Assembly (NCBI GenBank): GCA_003116975.1
Contig: BGKB01000011.1
Coordinates: 124,001 to 188,000, forward strand
Source: Aurantiochytrium sp. KH105
Lineage: Eukaryota; Sar; Bigyra; Thraustochytrida; Thraustochytriidae
Reading direction: 5' to 3'
DNA: 64,000 nt
Part shown: positions 34,286 to 45,040 of the stretch, piece by piece
How the letters are laid out: each line of letters opens with the position of its first letter
How positions within the stretch are numbered: position 1 is the first letter of the stretch
Notes under the pieces: model-generated
Databases searched by the model: none
What the model was told of the DNA's origin: nothing
The model's input: only the letters and a program-made list of their open reading frames with translations
Made by a program: the position numbers and the translations under genes

Positions 34286-37200
34286 ATGAGCGAGTCGAGC
34301 GAGGCAGAGGAGCTCGCGGCGCTGGACCGCGTGCTGACGCGCTTGGCGCTCACCGACGACGAGGAGAGGCTGGAAAAGGTGCTTGACAAACTCTTGCCGA
34401 GACTCCTGCCGAGACTCGGGGATGCGACTGCAGTGCGCAACAAGACGCTGCAGGTGCTGCAGCACATCAACAAACGCGTAAAGGACACTCCGGGCATCAA
34501 ATTGCCGTGCTTCGACCTCATTGAGCTCACGCGCGCTCACGCAGGCAACGGCAACTTCACCGTCAACTTTGCTTTTGTGTATCTTGAGCTCGGCGCTGAC
34601 CGCCTGACGCCAGGCGAAAAATCAAGGCTGGCCCCGCTGCTCTGCGAAGGGCTTGCCGACCTGCAGCGAGCACAGCGAACAATTGCGCTTCGCATTGTGC
34701 GGAATATTTTGCCCGCGCTGTCATTCACTACAGATTCCGTATGGTTCACGCCAGCCACATCCGACGAGGACAAAGCCTGCTTGCTGAGTTACTTTCTCGA
34801 CTGGTTCTTCTATGTGCCGCCCAGTCGATCCTCAACGGCACGCGCCATTCCACCAGGTCTCACGCCCTCTCGCGTCGACGGCCTCAAAGACAAAGCAGGC
34901 GAGCTGCCAGATGCTGATGCGCTCAGTGAGACGCAGCAGGCCATTCTTCGTCTTCTCTCTGTGCGAATCTTCACCGCCGAAGAAAGTCTGCCCCTCTTGG
35001 TAGTGGCACGGAGCGCGCTGCGTCATCAAGTTGTTGACGCTGCTGAGATGACCATGGTACAGGTGATGCGTGTTGTCAACATGAATGACACCGTTCTTCT
35101 GGTCAACTTGATGGCCCTCGCGGCACCCTCTGTCAAAGAATTTGGCCAAACAGACGGGACACGCAAGGAGGCCTCGCCTCAGGTTCGCGAGCGCGCCCTC
35201 AGCGTCCTCCTCAAAGCCGGCCCGCGTGGCCTTGCCAGCGCGGTCGAACCGGCCACTACGCTGGTCGAGGATGCGCTCGTCGGAACCGCCAGTGGGACAT
35301 CGCTACGTGTCCTCGCCCTCGAGTTCATGGAACTCTTGCTCAGTTCAGTCCCTGTCGAAATACTCGCCGAGGCGCAATGCGGCCCCAAACTTGCACTCAT
35401 CATTCGCAAGCAGCTCGAACAAGTCAAGCAGTATTCTGCCAATCGGAGCCGTCTGCACGAGCGCGAGCGCACGTATACGGCGCTTGGAAGGCTCGCGCAA
35501 AAGTTCCCTGCGCTATTCAGTGACCGGGTTCTGCTCGTTTCCGATCTGATTGCCCTGCTCGAGGTCGATACCGAGATCCGCCTGTCAATTCAAGAAGCCC
35601 TCGGTAGCCTTTGTCTTGCTTTCTTACCCTCGGCGGGGGCATCGGACAACGCGCGCGCCACTGTTAAACAGCTCATGCTTCCGTATGCCGCAAGCGCCGA
35701 GCCACGCGCGCGCCTAGTCGCGGCAGACTGGTGCCGTCGTCTCTTTTCCTTTGATGATTGCGAGTCGCGACTCGTCTGCCTTCAGCTTGCCTGCGATGTG
35801 GATCTCGCCACTCGTCAAGTGGCCATTCGAGGCCTCTTGCCCGAGCTCTGTGGGGCGCGTGGCGAGGCAGATGCTCAAGCACCGCGCACACTTGACCCGA
35901 ACCACGACAACGACGACAGCGCCTCCCCAGAGGATAGCACGACGCGCCGGAAGCGTCGTCGCACCGAGCGTAGGATCGAAAAATTCAGTTCCTGGGCAGT
36001 CGAGACGCTCGCAGATGCTGCTGCCGTTGACCCTTCGCGCCTCGCGATGGCCTGGACAGATGCTGTTCACCTTTCGGAAGAGCACGCGATTCTCGTGCGC
36101 CGTTCGCGTGCCGCCGAATTTCCTTCGTTCAACCTCTGGATGACCTTTCTGCAGACTCGCTCAGATCAGCTCTGCGAAATGGCCGCCTCTCAGGACCGCG
36201 TCTTGCAAGCGCAGCTCGCATCCATCCTCGGCTTCACGTCGGCGGTTCTTGAGCAATCACAATCTCTGTCGAGAGAGCCAGCACCGCGCGAGCATCTCGA
36301 CGCGTTTCGCAATCTCGTTGAAATGGGCATCGAGGCCAAGGACGTAACGCAGATTCGTGTCTTGCACCGCGTCGCTTCGCGCAGTCTTGTCATGCTCGTT
36401 GAGCAGCACGGCGAAATCTCGGACACAATCAAGACCGAGTGGCTTCTTGTCTGGCTTGCGGCCGATTCGCCCGTGGTGCGAGAAAACGTTGCTGATCTGG
36501 TGGCCTATTCGGAAGACGCGCGCAAAGACCCAAGCTTCATCACCGTTCTTCTCGAGCGCATGTCCAAACGCGTCATCTCAGCCACGGCTGCGCGTCACGG
36601 AGCGGTCTTGGCCGTGGGTCGCCTTCTCGGCGAGACCGAGCTCGCCGAGAAGGAAAAGGCAGACCTGAGCACAGCGCTCCTGCGTCTGCTACAGGAACGT
36701 TCCAAGTTCAGAATCGTCACCGTTGCCACCATTGAAGCCCTCGGCCGTGCCGCCGCGCATGACGCTCTCGCGCTTTCTGAGGAGGACAACGGTGCTATCG
36801 TCGATGAGCTGCGCAAGATCACGAAGGTTGAGGCCCAGACGCAGGAGGCCGTCAATGCCGATGCGGAAACATCTAATTTTGCAGCCATCGCCGGGGCCCT
36901 TCGGACGCTGGGGAAAATCGCTCTCGTGTCCTCGGAAACGGTACGCTTTGAAATCATGAGCGTCCTACTGGATGCGGGCGCGCAAAAGGAGGTCGAGGTC
37001 CAACTTGTCATTGCCATCGCCTTTGCGGAATTGGCCCAGCGGAGCGACGATGATTTCAGCGCGGTCGTCGCGCTCCTCGTGCGCAAAGCCTCCATCTCCA
37101 CACGTAATCGAGTGCGAGCTGCGACTGCGTTTTGGCTTTTGCAGCTCGTGCGCGATCTCAAGGACGACAGCCGCCTTCAGACCTATTTGGAGGAAATTCA

Positions 37201-40054
37201 CGCCACCTTTGCGCGATTGCTGCGTGAACGCGGAGAGCTCACTCGCGAGTGCGCTGCGCGTGGCATGGCGTGGTGTTTCCACGCCGCAAACTCACGCGCA
37301 ATGCGTGACGAGCTTACTTCGAGCTTGCCGCGTCACCTCGCAGTGAAGAGCACCTTTATGTCAGATGTCAAACGCGACTACGAAAAACAAAAGCGCAGAG
37401 AAGCCGCAGAAGCGCAATCGGGCTCTCGAGGCGACGCGGCGAGTGACGATGGGCGAGACGAAGCCGACGAGGACGATGCGCGTCAAGACAATGATGGCGG
37501 AAATGACGACGAGGCTGAAACGATGGTTGACCTTCATGCGCTCGCGGAGCAGCTCCGCCAGGGCGTCGCTCCAGATGGAACGGTCCGCACGTCTCCCGAT
37601 GGCCGCACTAATGCAGCTGCCCTGGCTCCTGTTGTATTGCCGTTGCACGCAGCTTATAAAGAAATGTACGAGGTGGCTGTGCGCGTAAAGCGCCCTGACC
37701 TCGTGTACCGCCTCCTGTACCTGAGCGTTGGCGATGCCTTGTGGAAGACCGCGTCGACCCGGCATCTACGGTGTGCCGAGTTCGATGTTGATGAGGTCAA
37801 CCTCGACGCTAGTCCCGACACCAACCAGCGAGCCGCGAACACAGATGAAGACGATACGAACCATGATTTGGACACAAAAACGGTCAATGAGCTCATCCCG
37901 ATCTTGTTCCATTACCGATACGACACGGACAAGGCAATGCGTTCTGCCATGACCAAGCTGTGGGACACAATCAGTTTTGAACTTGGGACTGATGCCGAAA
38001 TTCTGGACGCTCGGCTCGAAGATATCGTTCTCGAACTACTCCGGAACATTGGATCGAAAAAGGTGCGCGAGCGACAGGCCGGCGCCTTGGCCATGAGCCA
38101 CGTGATTCGTGAGACGTCAGACGCCGAGTTACTTCCCTTTCTCGAAGATCTTTGGGTGCTTTCACTGCGCCTTCTCGACGATTTAAGCGACGCCACCAAA
38201 GAGGCTGCCCTGCGTCTAGCCAAGGCCCTCAACAACCTCACGGTCCGTCTCTGCTCGGTCAAGGAAAAGCGAACGGAGCAGGCCCGAAAAGTTGCGCAGG
38301 AAGCTTTGGATATTGTCCTTCCTTTTCTCGTCGAGCAGGGCCTCGGTAGGAATCAGAGCAAAGAAGGCCAGGCCGTCAGCGTGCACACGCTCGCCCGCGT
38401 CGTCAAGGCTGCCCAAGAAAACATTCGTCCTCACCTTGCCGCTGTCATGGTGCGACTTCTCGAGAGCATGAGTAGTCTTGAAGACCAGGTTCTTCAATAT
38501 GCAATGTTTCACACAAATGATCAGGGCGGCGACCTTCAAATGAGCCGCGAACAACTCGAGACTATGCGCGTACAGGCCTCGAACGAGTCGCCCATGCAGG
38601 AGGCCGTAGAGGTCTGTATTGACCAAATTCCGACCGACAGTGATCTCGGCGAAATTTGTCCCGAGCTCGCCCGTCTTGCCCGCTCCGGGGTTGGTCTGCC
38701 AACACTTGCTGCCACGGCGCGTGCCATTGCACGCATTGTGGCTCGACGAGAGCTCGAAGACTCTTTGCGGCCTTATGCGGGCGCCCTTCTTCGAGGACTT
38801 GCTTCATCGCTAAATGACCGCAGTGCGACAGTGCGGCGGACTTTTGCAGCAACCGCGGCTGCCGTGGCGCGTCTGGCCCCCGACGAGGAGGTTCACGCGT
38901 ACGCGCGGCTCCTCGTCAAGGTGTACGCGGACGGCAATGAGGCGCGGGGACGTTTAACATCTGGTGGCGCCGTGCGTGAGCTTCTGAGTCGCTCCCCGAA
39001 TCTCTTCCAGGAACATCGCGACGTGCTCCTGCCGCTCATTTTCCTAGCACGTTTTGATGACGAGGATGATATTGCCGATCTGTGGAAGGAGATTTGGACC
39101 GAGAATGCAGGAACAATCTCGCATGGCGTCAGCACGCATTTGGACCTCTTGCTGCCAGCGTGCGAGGAGGCTCTTAATAGTTCTACATGGCTTCGCAAGC
39201 GCCAAGGCGCCGAGGCCTTGCGCAGCATCGCCTCCAGCGTTGACGCAGAGCGTCTCCGCCCACATGCAGGGTCCATGCTTACGATGCTCGTGGCCGCCTT
39301 GCCTGGCCGGATCTGGAGCGGCAAGGAGGCCGTGCTTGCGGCCACTTGTGAAGTGTGGCGGCGGACGCGCAGCCTCGAAACTGTCCCGGAAGAGTATCGC
39401 GCCCCGGAGAACTTTTGTCTCAATGTTCTCTTGCCCGAGGCGTCACGAACGGCAGCGAATGTCCCGAAAGCCTACACGCTCGCAGCGTTTGACGCGATGG
39501 CCAGTGTATGTGCGACTGGCAAGCCGCAGAGTCTCGAGCTCATCGAGGCACTCTTTGAGCGCGCGGAGCAGGATGACAAGGATATGCAGATTGCCGCCAA
39601 ATCTTTCGAAGCGATTGGTTCCGCGTGGTATACGGAGGTTCCCGAGGAGCATCTCGAAAAGCTGCACGCGCTCGCGCAGACGGCCTTGCGCGGTTCGGGC
39701 TATATTGTGGCTGTCGGTGTGATGCGGGCTCTCAAGCGCGTCTTTCGGGTGGTGCCAGTTTCCCAGGACTTTGTCAAGCCCCTCCATGACGTAGCTTGGC
39801 GCTGTATTGTGGAGAACAAGAACACATCTGCCATCATTGCTGCGCTCGCTGCGCTGCAAACCTTTTTCAAGGACAATGCTGACGGTTCAAGTGCGTCGGG
39901 CGCGCCCAAGGTCCGCACGCTGGCAGCGAGTGCAAAGACGCGCCTCGAGCCTCTTTTTCAACATCGCGAATCCTCTGTCGTGCACGCGGCGACGTCTCTG
40001 TCCCACGCGCTGGCGCGGCATCTTTCGAGCGTTGAGACTGATACCGACATATAG
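34286..40054 (+). CDS. ECM29: ECM29-type proteasome adaptor/scaffold (HEAT repeats)
   Basis: 1922 aa from MSESSEAEELAALDRVL (34286), close to the ~1850 aa usual for the family. The first 150 residues follow the ECM29 N-terminus: a DEERLEKVLDKLLPRLLPRL helix, VLQHINKRVKDTPGIKLP, then NFTVNFAFVYLELGADRL. The rest is an almost continuous alpha-solenoid of HEAT-like helices (for example RERQAGALAMSHVIRETSDA and LRKRQGAEALRSIASSV). An acidic Asp/Glu-rich insert sits at about residues 1045-1080. ECM29 binds both the 19S and 20S parts of the 26S proteasome and links it to quality control and to vesicle or motor cargo; that is family knowledge. The gene is intronless over 5.8 kb. Confidence 0.9.
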   Translation: MSESSEAEELAALDRVLTRLALTDDEERLEKVLDKLLPRLLPRLGDATAVRNKTLQVLQHINKRVKDTPGIKLPCFDLIELTRAHAGNGNFTVNFAFVYLELGADRLTPGEKSRLAPLLCEGLADLQRAQRTIALRIVRNILPALSFTTDSVWFTPATSDEDKACLLSYFLDWFFYVPPSRSSTARAIPPGLTPSRVDGLKDKAGELPDADALSETQQAILRLLSVRIFTAEESLPLLVVARSALRHQVVDAAEMTMVQVMRVVNMNDTVLLVNLMALAAPSVKEFGQTDGTRKEASPQVRERALSVLLKAGPRGLASAVEPATTLVEDALVGTASGTSLRVLALEFMELLLSSVPVEILAEAQCGPKLALIIRKQLEQVKQYSANRSRLHERERTYTALGRLAQKFPALFSDRVLLVSDLIALLEVDTEIRLSIQEALGSLCLAFLPSAGASDNARATVKQLMLPYAASAEPRARLVAADWCRRLFSFDDCESRLVCLQLACDVDLATRQVAIRGLLPELCGARGEADAQAPRTLDPNHDNDDSASPEDSTTRRKRRRTERRIEKFSSWAVETLADAAAVDPSRLAMAWTDAVHLSEEHAILVRRSRAAEFPSFNLWMTFLQTRSDQLCEMAASQDRVLQAQLASILGFTSAVLEQSQSLSREPAPREHLDAFRNLVEMGIEAKDVTQIRVLHRVASRSLVMLVEQHGEISDTIKTEWLLVWLAADSPVVRENVADLVAYSEDARKDPSFITVLLERMSKRVISATAARHGAVLAVGRLLGETELAEKEKADLSTALLRLLQERSKFRIVTVATIEALGRAAAHDALALSEEDNGAIVDELRKITKVEAQTQEAVNADAETSNFAAIAGALRTLGKIALVSSETVRFEIMSVLLDAGAQKEVEVQLVIAIAFAELAQRSDDDFSAVVALLVRKASISTRNRVRAATAFWLLQLVRDLKDDSRLQTYLEEIHATFARLLRERGELTRECAARGMAWCFHAANSRAMRDELTSSLPRHLAVKSTFMSDVKRDYEKQKRREAAEAQSGSRGDAASDDGRDEADEDDARQDNDGGNDDEAETMVDLHALAEQLRQGVAPDGTVRTSPDGRTNAAALAPVVLPLHAAYKEMYEVAVRVKRPDLVYRLLYLSVGDALWKTASTRHLRCAEFDVDEVNLDASPDTNQRAANTDEDDTNHDLDTKTVNELIPILFHYRYDTDKAMRSAMTKLWDTISFELGTDAEILDARLEDIVLELLRNIGSKKVRERQAGALAMSHVIRETSDAELLPFLEDLWVLSLRLLDDLSDATKEAALRLAKALNNLTVRLCSVKEKRTEQARKVAQEALDIVLPFLVEQGLGRNQSKEGQAVSVHTLARVVKAAQENIRPHLAAVMVRLLESMSSLEDQVLQYAMFHTNDQGGDLQMSREQLETMRVQASNESPMQEAVEVCIDQIPTDSDLGEICPELARLARSGVGLPTLAATARAIARIVARRELEDSLRPYAGALLRGLASSLNDRSATVRRTFAATAAAVARLAPDEEVHAYARLLVKVYADGNEARGRLTSGGAVRELLSRSPNLFQEHRDVLLPLIFLARFDDEDDIADLWKEIWTENAGTISHGVSTHLDLLLPACEEALNSSTWLRKRQGAEALRSIASSVDAERLRPHAGSMLTMLVAALPGRIWSGKEAVLAATCEVWRRTRSLETVPEEYRAPENFCLNVLLPEASRTAANVPKAYTLAAFDAMASVCATGKPQSLELIEALFERAEQDDKDMQIAAKSFEAIGSAWYTEVPEEHLEKLHALAQTALRGSGYIVAVGVMRALKRVFRVVPVSQDFVKPLHDVAWRCIVENKNTSAIIAALAALQTFFKDNADGSSASGAPKVRTLAASAKTRLEPLFQHRESSVVHAATSLSHALARHLSSVETDTDI

Positions 40055-41044
40055 GCTGGGCCTTGCTTGGTCCAAGACAGTTCGCTATTTTTATCTTCAT
40101 CTATCGTCAACTAAGTCAATTTTGACGTCATTTGTCGCTCTCGCAGAGACGATGTCTACATTTGGTGGGTTCTCTTGCGTGAATATGCTCGCTTGTCTCA
40201 TTTTTTGAGAAGTGAAGTTGTCAGTGATGAGAGATCGTCAATTTTCCAGGAAATCTTCAATGACAGCGATATCATTTTTTGGGTAGAGTGCGTCTTTCTT
40301 TGGAATTTACAAGTGACATGGGCTAGTTCCTTTGATAGAGGTCGTCTTGCTTTGTAATTACCTACCAATGACTTGTGTGCCTTTGACGAGGCCAGGCTAG
40401 TCTTGGGGAGTAGACCTAACATGTAAGTAGTCAGGTGCTTTTTGGCCTCCATGGAAATAATGCCAAGCCATACACCAGACCATCGCCCTGCACTGGTGAG
40501 TGGGCGTTTCGGAGCGAGGCAAGCTCACTCATGAAACGGACCTTTCTCTGGTCAACATTCGTCTTTCACTACCTGTAAGCGCGAGGTACAAGCAGCTCCA
40601 TCGCCGCTGGCCAGCCAGCGTGCGTCCGGGCCGTGGGGCACGCGTACTACCTAGGCCTAGCTAGGCCTACTGTGCCACTGCCACTGACATCATCACGACA
40701 GTTAGGAGACTTTTTCCCTCCAGCGTCAGGCTCCCTCTAACCACCGAGGCGAGAAGCCCTAGCGCCCTGCTAGGCGAAACGGCGCCGCGGCGGCCCAACC
40801 ACCGTCCCAGGCGCGCAAGCAGGGAAGGGAAAAAATCGAGCGACGCCACGCAGCGTACGGGTGCGCCGTGAGCGGCGGCAAACTGCAATCAATCGAGCTC
40901 TGCGACGGAAGCGCAAGCAACGGAGAGCGCCCGCGAGCCTTGTCTTGCTTGCTTGCTACTTGCTCGCTTGCCGTGTCTTGCACGCGGGGTCAGCAGCAGT
41001 GGCAGCGCGAGCCTGATCGAAGGTGTCCAAGAGCAAGAGAAAGC
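40055..41044. promoter_or_regulatory. Spacer between ECM29 and the PP2C gene
   Basis: 990 bp without a gene. The left half is A/T-richer (ECM29 3' UTR). Two exact TAGGCCTA palindromes lie at 40652-40659 and 40662-40669. The PP2C frame is open back to 40868 through low-complexity sequence, but without an ATG. Confidence 0.45.
40651..40670. promoter_or_regulatory. Paired TAGGCCTA palindromes
   Basis: Two exact 8-bp palindromes, 10 bp apart centre to centre, about 380 bp before the PP2C start. The same octamer is found at 20659-20666 and three times at 59673-59698, all intergenic. Confidence 0.4.
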
Positions 41045-42214
41045 ATGGCGGAGATTTCATCGCCGGCGCAGCAAGCGCAGCGCCTCTTCAAGCAGCACGA
41101 GGAGGACGAGCACATGGACCCAGCCGCGAGCTGCTCGCCGTCCAGGTCGCTCATGCAGACGCCGATTGGACAACGCTTCGGCCGGCGCAAGATGATGCAT
41201 CAGGTGCCTGCGCGGCCCTTGAAGAAGAAAAAGCTCAGATTCTTTAGTGCCGGCGCCATCATCCCTCATGCCAAAAAACACGGCGAGGGAGAAGATGCCA
41301 TGTTTATCTCTCAAGAGGGATCCGCTATAGGCGTGAGCGACGGTGTCGGCGGCTGGATCGAGATGGGTGTCGACTCTGGCGAGTACTCGCGAGAGCTCAT
41401 GGACAACGCCAAACGTTTCGTGCAGGACTCTGGGTCCACCGACCCGGTCGAGATTCTAACTGCAAGCTACGATGCCTCGCAAAAGAAGGGGACAGCTACC
41501 GCGTGCGTAATGACCATCGAGGACGACGTCATGCGTTGCGTCAACCTCGGCGACAGTGGCTTCATTGTGCTCCGGCCCAGCGCTGAGGGCTACTTTATTG
41601 TCAGCGTATCAAAGGAGCAGCAGCATTACTTCAATTGCCCAAAGCAGCTCGGAACAAACTCACTCGACTTGCCACACGACGCAGACCGCTACGAGGAAAC
41701 CCTTCGTGAAGGCGATCTTGTCATTATGGGCACGGACGGCCTCTTTGACAACCTTGGCGTCGATGATATCATCGACATTCTCGGCATGAGCGACAATGAA
41801 TTCTCTTGCGAGGACGCCGATCTGCGAAAATTCTCGCACATGCTTGCGCGTGGCGCCTACAAGGTTTCGCAAATCCCCACCTATGTGTCGCCTTTCGCCC
41901 GCGCCGCACAAGAGCATGGGATCGATCATGATGGCGGCAAGGAGGATGACATTACCGTCATTTTCGCTGTCGTCGGTCGGGATCCTTTCGACTCCGAGGA
42001 GCCGGAGCACTACCTGCCTCCGAGCGCCTTTCCGCAGGTGTCCAAGGACGGAGTCAGTTCGTCTCCAGCCTCTGTATATCACGACTATGAGTCGAACTCG
42101 GCTTCGCCGGCCTCGACCATCTCTTTTTCATCGCCCTCGAGGATGCAGACAGATGACGATGATGACGACGAAGAGACCTATAACTTTGGCGTTGCCTCCA
42201 TGATGGAGGAATAG
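41045..42214 (+). CDS. PP2C-type protein phosphatase, PTC7/PPTC7-like
   Basis: 389 aa from MAEISSPAQQAQRLFKQ (41045), the first ATG of the frame. The PP2C core runs from about residue 65 to 320 and has the metal-binding aspartates: Asp84 in GEDAMF, Asp99 in GVSDGVGGW, the Asp in MGTDGLFDNL and the Asp pair in KEDDITVIFAVV. The short form of the motifs (SDGVGGW, GTATACV, NLGDSGFIVLR) and the compact length place it with the PTC7/PPTC7/SpoIIE-like group, which dephosphorylates Ser/Thr in organelles or the cytosol. No clear targeting peptide is visible at the N-terminus. The C-terminal ~65 residues are Ser-rich and then acidic. It is convergent with the ankyrin-BSD gene. Confidence 0.85.
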   Translation: MAEISSPAQQAQRLFKQHEEDEHMDPAASCSPSRSLMQTPIGQRFGRRKMMHQVPARPLKKKKLRFFSAGAIIPHAKKHGEGEDAMFISQEGSAIGVSDGVGGWIEMGVDSGEYSRELMDNAKRFVQDSGSTDPVEILTASYDASQKKGTATACVMTIEDDVMRCVNLGDSGFIVLRPSAEGYFIVSVSKEQQHYFNCPKQLGTNSLDLPHDADRYEETLREGDLVIMGTDGLFDNLGVDDIIDILGMSDNEFSCEDADLRKFSHMLARGAYKVSQIPTYVSPFARAAQEHGIDHDGGKEDDITVIFAVVGRDPFDSEEPEHYLPPSAFPQVSKDGVSSSPASVYHDYESNSASPASTISFSSPSRMQTDDDDDDEETYNFGVASMMEE

Positions 42215-42748
42215 AGAGTGACAATAAATTACTTCGAGAGCCTCGGCAAGTCACTCCAGCTCCATGAATAGATGAACGAACGGACGCCATTTACGAACGA
42301 ACACTGCAACGAACACAACTCATCACAAACTTGATAAGTCTTGCGCGCGCGAGGCTCAGGATCTCGGAAAGAAGAGGGATCCTTTTAAAGCCATTCTCGC
42401 GCCGACAAGCAACGCAACCAATTACTAATTAGACAAACACATACTATACACGCATAACTCCTGAAAAACAAATACTTTGATAGATGCAATCAGATTGACT
42501 GCAGAAAGTAAGCCCACCATTCATTCATCCATTGATGACAGACACATTCACAAGGAACTTTGACAAGTCAGCTAGCTAGCAGCCAGCGCCTGCCAACACA
42601 CGCGCACTATCAGAACGAACACCAACCCAGGAATTCATGTTATCAGATCAAGGCCTGCCACGGGGTCTCTCTATCACTAGCTATCAAATGCGCATCACTA
42701 ATCGGCATGCAGCAACCACAAGGAAATTGAGCATGCGCTCTTGTCAAA
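42215..42748. other. Convergent 3' spacer (PP2C / ankyrin-BSD)
   Basis: 534 bp, clearly A/T-richer than the flanking coding sequence and probably made of the two 3' UTRs. No repeats or RNA gene recognised. Confidence 0.5.
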
Positions 42749-45040
42749 TCAAATGTCCAGCACAAAGTGCACTCGCTTGCTCGTAGAACCGTCCGAGCCA
42801 TCGTCTTGCGGGGAAGATGCGGCAGTCTCGCTCTGCATCGTGGCACGATCATCTGCAGTGGTCGCGGAGAGCGATTCAAGCCGATTGATCATGTGATGCC
42901 GTAAAAGCGCGACTTGGGAGATCGGCGGCAGCGGAATAGGAATGAAGTAGGCGTTGGGAGGCGTCGGCGCGAGTGGCGCAAGACCTTTGGTCATCTCATC
43001 GAGCCTCTCCTGTGCAATGCCACTGTTCAGCATATGAATAAGGTCGAGCTTGACAAGCTCGACATGCCAAAAGTATGCGCGCCAAAAGGTTTCCTCTTGA
43101 ATCTTGCCAGGGACAAGCGCAAGTCTTGCCTTGCTAAGGTTTGTGTCGAGCTCAAGAGCGCATTTGGCCTGATATTGAACAGCCGCAATACTCAGTTCGA
43201 AATCCTCCGGTGGTGGGTCCACGAGCTCGGTCCAGCGCGACTGCCATATGGTGCGCTCGCGGCTCAAAGCAAAGATGCGCTCACGCAAGAGCAACTTGTA
43301 TATGTTGCTCATGCGAGGATTCGGCAAGTCATTCGTGTGCCATGGGGCGCCGTGCATGCACGTGTGTTCTTGTCTGATCAGTTCCCATTCTTCCTCCATG
43401 TCCGGGATGCTGAGCTCGCCGTCTTCTTCGTATTCGTCATCATATTCATCAGAGGAGTCGTCGTCATCGTCATCATCAAATTCATCGAGGCTGGACTCAC
43501 CCAGCCCCACTTCTTCTTGGTGTCCCTCTCCATCTGAGTCCCCAACATCGCCATCCGTGTGCTCGTCTTCATCTAGGGTCTCGGTCCCTGCTAATGATGA
43601 TCCGGTGGCGACGATGTCGCTGCGATCTGAAGAGAGAACCTGATTGCCTTCTGAGACGCCATGATCTGAGCTCTCGGAGGAGGCGCCCTCTTCAGACGAA
43701 GCATCAGGTAGTGATGGTGGCGCGTTGGCATCGGACGCGCTTGCCGGCGGTTGTGTAGAGAAATCGCTTTCCTCATGGTACACTACGGGCACGGCCACAG
43801 TTTCAGAGTTCTCGATTTTGGTGTTTTTAGATCTTGAGGAATCCTTTTCGCGTGTTGAGCTTGGACTCCTTTTTGTCGATGCCTTGGGCGCAGGCCTCTC
43901 TGGTCGGAAAAAGCTCTGGCGCTCAAAGGCGAAGCCAACATCGCCCTCAATGTGGAAGACGTCCGAGGCCGCAATGATTTTTTCTGGTGATTCAGACATT
44001 TCTCCACACACATAGACGATGCGAAAGCTATGGAATCCGGACAAGAGATCCTCCGCGGCAAATGAGGCAATTGCACGAGGAGCGCGAACGGGGTCGAGAA
44101 GGAATCTACAATTCGCAATGCGTTTGAATCGCGTAAGCAAGGGGGCGAGGTTCCAAGGCTGCTGACGAACCGACATGATCTGGACAAAGTCAAGCTGGTC
44201 GAGAGCTTGGTCGAGCACAACTTCGCTTGGAAAATGAACGATGCAGTCGATCCGCTCACGCGGCATAGCTGCGTCGCGAGCGATCTCGACGTGGATTTTT
44301 GAGGACCAGTTAGCAAAGGAGACCCTCGAAGAGAAGAGAGGCCGCGCCTCCTGAAAGAGAGCTCGTGGAAGTCGCAAAAGGTTCGTGCGTGATTCGGTGC
44401 GCGAGTTTCCAGACGATTGCTTTTTCTTCGACGAGCGGCCGGCTCCCCCGGATCCTTGACCTTGGCCGTTCAGATGCGTCCGCGAGTTTGGGCCGTCTGC
44501 GGCATTGACATTAGTATTAGCACTGTGACCGACTTGGCTCGCGGTGACGATGTTGTCCTCGTCATCGCCGTTGTCATCATCATCATCATCATCATCATGT
44601 TCCGCGTCGTCATTGGCGGCGTCAAAGGTATTGATGGGCTCACGGCCCTGGACCTGACTAGACAAGACCTGCAAGGGGGTCAGACCCTGCGCATCTCGAG
44701 CAAGGGGGTCACCTCCGCGCTCGAGCAAGAGCGCGGCGGTCTCGACGGCGCCGATCGAGCAAGCATGATGCAAGGCGGTCCACCCCCGAGCATCGGCGTG
44801 CTTCAGATCCGAGCCAAAGTTGACCAGGAGCTTGACGACCTTGTCTCTGCGCAGGGTGCCCACGTCTGCCTGCTTCGAGCCCGCGGCCACGAGCAGCGCC
44901 GTCCTGCCCTGCCCGTCGGTCTCCGCGAGCAGCTCGTCCCGGCGCGCCGACTTCTTCACCATCCTGCCCGCCTCCTTGAGCGCGCCTTCGAGGGCGGCCT
45001 TGTGCAGCTCGCGCGCCTCGGCGGACAGCCCAGACCCCAT
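42749..45040 (-). CDS. Ankyrin-repeat and BSD-domain protein, possible N-myristoylation
   Basis: 763 aa; ATG at 45038-45040. The N-terminus MGSGLSAEA fits the MGxxxS consensus for N-myristoylation. Ankyrin repeats occupy about residues 40-125 (GRTALLVAAGS, GWTALHHACSIGAVETAALL, GLTPLQVL). An Asp run and Ser/Gly linker follow, then an unrecognised globular stretch (about 225-380). Next is a long acidic/Ser linker with Asp and Glu runs, and a BSD domain near 610-675, marked by LVPGKIQEETFWRAYFWHVE with the diagnostic FW pair at 652-653. BSD proteins are linked to transcription factor IIH and to membrane trafficking. The myristoyl signal argues for a membrane-associated role (inference). The gene is divergent from the aquaporin-like gene. 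Confidence 0.75.
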   Translation of the reverse strand: MGSGLSAEARELHKAALEGALKEAGRMVKKSARRDELLAETDGQGRTALLVAAGSKQADVGTLRRDKVVKLLVNFGSDLKHADARGWTALHHACSIGAVETAALLLERGGDPLARDAQGLTPLQVLSSQVQGREPINTFDAANDDAEHDDDDDDDDNGDDEDNIVTASQVGHSANTNVNAADGPNSRTHLNGQGQGSGGAGRSSKKKQSSGNSRTESRTNLLRLPRALFQEARPLFSSRVSFANWSSKIHVEIARDAAMPRERIDCIVHFPSEVVLDQALDQLDFVQIMSVRQQPWNLAPLLTRFKRIANCRFLLDPVRAPRAIASFAAEDLLSGFHSFRIVYVCGEMSESPEKIIAASDVFHIEGDVGFAFERQSFFRPERPAPKASTKRSPSSTREKDSSRSKNTKIENSETVAVPVVYHEESDFSTQPPASASDANAPPSLPDASSEEGASSESSDHGVSEGNQVLSSDRSDIVATGSSLAGTETLDEDEHTDGDVGDSDGEGHQEEVGLGESSLDEFDDDDDDDSSDEYDDEYEEDGELSIPDMEEEWELIRQEHTCMHGAPWHTNDLPNPRMSNIYKLLLRERIFALSRERTIWQSRWTELVDPPPEDFELSIAAVQYQAKCALELDTNLSKARLALVPGKIQEETFWRAYFWHVELVKLDLIHMLNSGIAQERLDEMTKGLAPLAPTPPNAYFIPIPLPPISQVALLRHHMINRLESLSATTADDRATMQSETAASSPQDDGSDGSTSKRVHFVLDI

